A stretch of DNA of 64,000 nt from Microlunatus sp. Gsoil 973 (GTDB taxonomy: Bacteria > Actinomycetota > Actinomycetes > Propionibacteriales > Propionibacteriaceae). A program made the translations under genes and the position numbers. Positions 60,016 to 64,000 of this stretch are shown one piece after another. The notes below the pieces were generated by a model that saw only the letters and a program-made list of their open reading frames with translations, made no database searches and was not told the DNA's origin. The stretch covers positions 4,526,001-4,590,000 of the forward strand of contig NZ_CP046122.1 of assembly GCF_009707365.1 (NCBI RefSeq). The letters run 5' to 3'. The stretch's first letter is position 1, and the number at the start of each line of letters is the position of its first letter.

Positions 60016-60807
60016 ATGAACCAACCGATCGCCTTGATGACCGGCGCCGGCGGATCGCTCCCCAAGCCCGGCGACCAGGGTGCGAACGGCCAGTCGTCGA
60101 AGGATTCCTCCTCGATGCAGCGCGCCAATCTGACCCTGTACGACGCCAAGGGTGCCGCGGACGGCGGTGGCAAGCCTGGTGCCGAACGCGGCAAGGTTCC
60201 CTTCCAGTTCAACCCGAAGGAAGTCACCATCACCAAGACGGCCAAATGGGAACGCAAGACCGCCAAGGGCGCGAAGACCGCCGGCCCGCCGGAGTTCTCG
60301 GGATCCGAACCCTGCAAGCTCAACGTAGAGATGTTCTTCGATGCGACGAACAATCCCAACGGCTCGGTCGTCGCCGCCGTGGAGCAACTGCTCTCCTGCC
60401 TGGTGCCGACCGAGGAGAGCGCCGGGCAGAAGAAGCCGTCGCCGCCGTTGGTGGTGCTGCACTGGGGCGCCATCTCCAGCTTCCCCGCGTTCGTCACCTC
60501 GGTCACCGCGAAGTACACGCTGTTCAGCAGCAACGGCACACCGATCCGGGCCAGCTGCGCGGTACAGATGGAGGAGATGCCCGGAGCGCCCTGGCGGCAG
60601 AATCCGACCTCCGGCAGCCACGACGTCCGCCGGGTGCACCGCACGATCGCCGGTGACTCCCTGGCCTCGATCGCCTACACCGAATACGGCGACCCGACCC
60701 GCTGGCGCGCACTGGCGCGCTACAACGACATCGATGACCCGATGCGGGTCCCCAGCGGTAGCACCCTGCTGCTGCCCACCCCCGAAGAACTGGCGGCCGT
60801 CGAATGA
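60016..60807 (+). CDS. LysM-containing tube-spike adaptor (Pvc7/Afp7-like)
   Basis: 263 residues. N-terminal CIS-tube domain: VPFQFNPKEVTITKTAKWER and GSEPCKLNVEMFFDA. C-terminal LysM (about 210-258): RTIAGDSLASIAYTEYGDPT and MRVPSGSTLLLPTPEEL. Homologues (gp53/Afp7) link the spike to tube and baseplate. Start one base after the tube stop; ATGA overlap with the spike gene. Confidence 0.92.
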   Translation: MNQPIALMTGAGGSLPKPGDQGANGQSSKDSSSMQRANLTLYDAKGAADGGGKPGAERGKVPFQFNPKEVTITKTAKWERKTAKGAKTAGPPEFSGSEPCKLNVEMFFDATNNPNGSVVAAVEQLLSCLVPTEESAGQKKPSPPLVVLHWGAISSFPAFVTSVTAKYTLFSSNGTPIRASCAVQMEEMPGAPWRQNPTSGSHDVRRVHRTIAGDSLASIAYTEYGDPTRWRALARYNDIDDPMRVPSGSTLLLPTPEELAAVE

Positions 60808-62591
60808 GCATCAGCAGCACCTTCCTGGTGGAGATCGACGGGCAGCCGCTGCCCGAGGATGTGACGCCGCTACTCACTGCGGCCGTCGTCGACGACAGTC
60901 AACGGCTGCCCGACCTGTTCTTGCTGCGGTTCCGTGACCCCGGGCGGGTGGTGATCAGCAAATCCGGTGCCAAGGTCGGCTCCAAGGCCAAGATCAGCGT
61001 GCTGACCGCCGATTCGCAGACTCCGGCGGAGTTGATCAACGGTGAGATCACCGCGCTGGAGGCCGAGTTCGACAGCACCGGGACCTTCACGGTGATCAGA
61101 GGCTACGACCCGGCGCACCGGCTGTTCCGCGGCCGGCGGACGGTCAGCTACGTCCAGGCCACCGCCTCCGACATCGCCACCACCATCGCGCGACGGGCCG
61201 GTCTCGCCGTGGGCGAGGTGACCTCGACGACCACCGTCTACCCGCAGCTCAGCCAGGCCGGCGAGACCGACTGGGAGGTGCTCGAGCGGCTGGCCCGCGA
61301 CACCGGGTTCGAGGTCGCGGTCAGGGACCAGAAGTTCACCTTCGGCCCGCCGACGCAGGCAGTCGCCGCGCCGGGCGCATCGGCCGACGCCGCCCGCAAT
61401 CCGCTGGTCCTCCAACTGGGCAAGGATCTGCTGAGTTTCCGATCGGTGATCAGTTCGGCCGAACAGGTCAAGGAGGTCGAGGTCCGGGGCTGGGACATCG
61501 CCACCAAGAAGGCGCTGAAGGCGAACGCACCGGCGCAGACCACCAGCGCCGAGCTGACCGCGGTCAGCCCGGCCGACCTGGCCAATGCCTTCGGCGATCC
61601 CACCCATGTCGCCGCGTCGGTGCCCTACCGCAGCCAGGCCGAGGTGGACACCGCAGCCAAGGCGCTGGCCGAGGAGATCGCCGGGACGTTCGCGGAGTTC
61701 GAGGCCACGGCGCGCGGCAATCCGCAACTGCGGGCCGGGGCGGCGATCCGGATCGACCAACTCGGGGACCCGTTCGACGGCAAGTACGTCCTGACCCGAT
61801 CCCGGCACCAGTTCGACCCGACCACCGGCTACACCACGGCCTTCACGGTCAGCGGCCGTCAGGACCGCAGCCTGCTCGGCCTGACCGGAGGCAGGAGTCG
61901 CGTGCCACAGGCTCCGCCCGGCGTCGTGGTCGGCGTGGTCAGCGACATCCAGGATCCGGAGAACGCCGCCCGGGTCCGGCTCACCTTCCCGTGGCTGTCC
62001 GACGACTACGTCAGCGACTGGGCACGGACCGTTCAGCCCTCGGCCGGTGCGGACCGCGGCTGGACGGTGCTGCCGGAGGTCGGCGACGAGGTCCTGGTCA
62101 GCTTCGAACAGGGCGATTTCGGACGGCCGTACATGATCGGCGGCCTGTTCAACGGTCTCGACACACCACCCTCCGGGCCGGTCGACCTGGTCGACTCCGG
62201 AAGCGGAGCGGTCAACCGGCGCTCGATGGTGTCCCGGAAAGGGCACCGGCTGGATCTCCTGGACTCCGACCGCTCCGAAGGCATCCGGATGGCCACCTCG
62301 GACGACAAATTGTTGATCTTCCTGGACAGCACCCAGACCACGATCACCGTGCACGCCGATGGCAAGGTGGCGATCGAAGGCAGCAAGGGCATCAGCATCG
62401 ACGCGGCCACCTCCTCACTCGAACTCAAGGGCGGCGACATCTCGGTCAAGGCGACGAACGGCGTGAGCATCGACGGCGGCCCGTCGCTGAAGCTGACCGG
62501 GGTCAGTTCGAAACTCGAGGGCAGTGCCACCACCGAGATCAAGGGTGGCTCGTTGTGCTCGGTGTCCGCCGCAATGGTGAAGATCAACTGA
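60804..62591 (+). CDS. VgrG-like central spike protein (Pvc8/Afp8-like)
   Basis: 595 residues. Phage late-control-D-like part (1 to about 345), gp5 OB-fold (about 372-455: GVVVGVVSDIQDPENAARVR; VLPEVGDEVLVSFEQGDFGR), and a C-terminal beta-helix-like region (TITVHADGKVAIEGSKG; GVSIDGGPSLKLTG). Trimeric spike at the tube tip, carrying the PAAR protein encoded next. Confidence 0.95.
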   Translation: MSISSTFLVEIDGQPLPEDVTPLLTAAVVDDSQRLPDLFLLRFRDPGRVVISKSGAKVGSKAKISVLTADSQTPAELINGEITALEAEFDSTGTFTVIRGYDPAHRLFRGRRTVSYVQATASDIATTIARRAGLAVGEVTSTTTVYPQLSQAGETDWEVLERLARDTGFEVAVRDQKFTFGPPTQAVAAPGASADAARNPLVLQLGKDLLSFRSVISSAEQVKEVEVRGWDIATKKALKANAPAQTTSAELTAVSPADLANAFGDPTHVAASVPYRSQAEVDTAAKALAEEIAGTFAEFEATARGNPQLRAGAAIRIDQLGDPFDGKYVLTRSRHQFDPTTGYTTAFTVSGRQDRSLLGLTGGRSRVPQAPPGVVVGVVSDIQDPENAARVRLTFPWLSDDYVSDWARTVQPSAGADRGWTVLPEVGDEVLVSFEQGDFGRPYMIGGLFNGLDTPPSGPVDLVDSGSGAVNRRSMVSRKGHRLDLLDSDRSEGIRMATSDDKLLIFLDSTQTTITVHADGKVAIEGSKGISIDAATSSLELKGGDISVKATNGVSIDGGPSLKLTGVSSKLEGSATTEIKGGSLCSVSAAMVKIN

Positions 62592-62637
62592 GGCTCGCAG
62601 CAGACAGTGATCACCGAACGCGAGGAAGGAGATGATC

Positions 62638-62919
62638 ATGCCGATGGCAGCACGGGTCGGTGACCCGACCGGGCATCCCGGGGTGATCGGCCCACCGGGC
62701 GTGCCGACGGTACTGATCGGCGGAATGCCCGCGGCAACGGTCGGCACTCCGCACATCTGTTCCTTCCCGCCACCGGCGGTGCACCCGCCGTCGACGATCG
62801 TTCCGCCGGGATGCCCGACCGTCCTGATCGGTGGCCTGCCGGCCGCCCGGATGGGCGACATGGCAGGCTGCGGTGCCCCCATCGTGATGGGGTGCCCGAC
62901 GGTGATGATCGGAGGTTGA
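62638..62919 (+). CDS. PAAR-domain spike tip protein
   Basis: 93 residues, PAAR fold: MPMAARVGDPTGHPGVIGPP, PTVLIGGMPAATVGTPHICS, PTVLIGGLPAARMGDMAGCG. His and Cys residues would hold the metal at the needle tip. ATG 62638 is chosen because AGGAAGGAG ends six bases upstream; ATG 62632 is too close to it. Confidence 0.92.
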   Translation: MPMAARVGDPTGHPGVIGPPGVPTVLIGGMPAATVGTPHICSFPPPAVHPPSTIVPPGCPTVLIGGLPAARMGDMAGCGAPIVMGCPTVMIGG

Positions 62920-62921
62920 TG

Positions 62922-63356
62922 ATGGACGTCGACTTCGTCGGCGCGGGATGGTCGTTCCCGCTTGGCACCGACGCGACCAACGGCGTCGGCCTGGTCAGAG
63001 GAGAACGAGAGATCGAACAGGCGATCCGGCTGATCCTCGGCACGGCCTGCGGGGAGCGTCCGATGCGTCCGGAGTTCGGCTGCCGGATCCATGATCACGT
63101 CTTCGGTCCGGCGACCAGCGCAACGGCCGGCCAGATCGCCTACGACGTGCGGATCGCCTTGGAACGGTGGGAGCCGCGGATCGAACTGCTGGACGTCTCG
63201 GTCAGCTTCGAGGCCCTGGAGTCGGGAACCGTGTACGTCGACGTCGGCTATCGGGTTCGCGGCTCCAATGATCCCCGAAACCTGGTCTTCCCGTTCTACG
63301 TCATCCCCGACGAGCGTGCCGCCGATGACAAGCTTGCGATCACGAAAGGCACCTGA
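62922..63356 (+). CDS. Baseplate wedge protein (gp25/Afp9-like)
   Basis: 144 residues of the GPW/gp25 family: GWSFPLGTDATNGVGLVRGE and REIEQAIRLILGTACGERPM, then RPEFGCRIHDHVFGPATS. This lysozyme-like fold starts sheath assembly on the baseplate. GGAGG lies six bases before ATG 62922; an ATG directly before it is also in frame. Confidence 0.95.
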   Translation: MDVDFVGAGWSFPLGTDATNGVGLVRGEREIEQAIRLILGTACGERPMRPEFGCRIHDHVFGPATSATAGQIAYDVRIALERWEPRIELLDVSVSFEALESGTVYVDVGYRVRGSNDPRNLVFPFYVIPDERAADDKLAITKGT

Positions 63357-63358
63357 TC

Positions 63359-64000
63359 ATGTTGCCCGCCCCGAACCTCGACGACCGCCGGTTCCAGGAT
63401 CTCGTCGACGACGCCAAGCGCCTGGTCCAGCAACGCTGCCCGTCGTGGACCGATCACAACGTCTCCGATCCCGGGGTGACGCTGATCGAGGCGTTCGCCC
63501 AGATGGTCGACCAGTTGATCTACCGGCTGAACCGGGTCCCGGATCTGCACTACATCAAGTTCCTGGAACTGATCGGCGTCGAGCTGCGGCCGCCGGCTGC
63601 CGCCCGGGGCACGGTCACCTTCTGGTTGGCCGCGCCGCAGCCGCAGCCGGTGCTTGTCCGGGCCGAGACCCAGGTCGCCACCGCCCGGACCGACGTCAGC
63701 GAGCCGGTGGTCTTCTGCACCAGCCGCGACCTGAACATCCTGCCCTGTTCCTTCGCGCAGGCGGCGGCACAGACCAACGGTGCGGCTCCGGTGAACACCA
63801 CGTCCGCGCTGGCCGGGCCGGCCGGGTTCCGCTGCTTCTCCGACACGCCGAGGCCGGGCGATGCGCTGCTGATCGGACTGGACAACGCCGTACCCAGCTG
63901 CGCGGTCACACTACGGATGGAATGCGTGGTGTCGGGACGCGGCGTCGATCCGAAACGGCCACCGCTGGTGTGGGAGGCGTGGACAGACGACGGATGGACC
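63359..64000 (+). CDS. Baseplate protein J-like (partial)
   Basis: First 214 residues only; continues beyond the window. N-terminus LPAPNLDDRRFQDLVDDAKR and WTDHNVSDPGVTLIEAFAQM, then LIYRLNRVPDLHYIKFLELI, are typical of the putative baseplate assembly protein (gp6/Afp11-like) of these systems. It forms baseplate wedges. More baseplate genes are expected to the right. Confidence 0.92.
   Translation, partial: MLPAPNLDDRRFQDLVDDAKRLVQQRCPSWTDHNVSDPGVTLIEAFAQMVDQLIYRLNRVPDLHYIKFLELIGVELRPPAAARGTVTFWLAAPQPQPVLVRAETQVATARTDVSEPVVFCTSRDLNILPCSFAQAAAQTNGAAPVNTTSALAGPAGFRCFSDTPRPGDALLIGLDNAVPSCAVTLRMECVVSGRGVDPKRPPLVWEAWTDDGWT

Noticed and set aside
60870-62354. 494-codon minus-strand frame
   Set aside because: Antisense to the VgrG-like spike gene.

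Overview
The window reads as a high-GC, soil-type actinobacterium. GTG starts and ATGA/GTGA overlaps are frequent, and the gene content is MsiK-type sugar ABC permeases, LacI and IclR regulators, VanRS-like signalling and an actinobacterial-type contractile injection system. A Propionibacteriales/Microlunatus-like host is my guess from gene style, not something the sequence proves. I saw no rRNA, tRNA or CRISPR array.

Region 1 (1-6057) is a carbohydrate-processing operon on the minus strand: TIM-barrel isomerase/epimerase, two Gfo/Idh/MocA oxidoreductases and two sulfatase-fold hydrolases. It starts from a TTGACA-N17-TATGTT promoter with a LacI-type operator at the start site. A fourth-type oxidoreductase is divergent. 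Region 2 (6058-12018) has paired long hairpin repeats, a G-rich tract, a KhtTU-like K+/H+ antiporter, an SLC13/ArsB-type permease with a small SPFH-like protein, and a NarL-type two-component pair ending in a clear bidirectional terminator. Region 3 (12005-14736) has a TPR regulator-like protein, an NTF2-like protein and a cupin.

Region 4 (14866-33690) is a large sugar/acid catabolic block. A plus-strand operon (16230-28317) encodes a lipoprotein solute-binding protein, two permeases (no ATPase), a glycosidase-like protein, a LacI regulator, SDR, CoA-transferase, enoyl-CoA hydratase, SMP-30 lactonase-like, 2-hydroxyacid dehydrogenase and a second binding protein. A Tat-exported GH10 xylanase, a PIG-L deacetylase, an IclR regulator and another glycosidase-like protein follow. 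The same operator word appears at the ABC operon promoter and the GH10 promoter, with a variant upstream of the Gfo/Idh gene, so a LacI regulon for xylan-type glycans is likely.

Region 5 (34091-39775) has a PepSY protein with a His/Asp-rich tail beside an OmpR-type two-component pair, and a VanRS-like pair divergent from a VanY-like D,D-carboxypeptidase.

Region 6 (39925-64000) is the most notable part: an extracellular/cytoplasmic contractile injection system (eCIS) locus. An accessory block comes first: three proteins sharing one N-terminal zinc-ribbon motif, two dynamin-like GTPases, an atypical LuxR regulator and membrane-anchored beta-sandwich proteins. The structural block follows: DUF4255 tail-completion protein, AAA+ ATPase, DUF4157 protein, sheath, tube, small assembly proteins, a disordered VQR-repeat protein, second tube, LysM hub protein, VgrG-like spike, PAAR tip, gp25 and the start of baseplate J. 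An IS110-type element sits inside the structural operon at about 55.6-57.1 kb.
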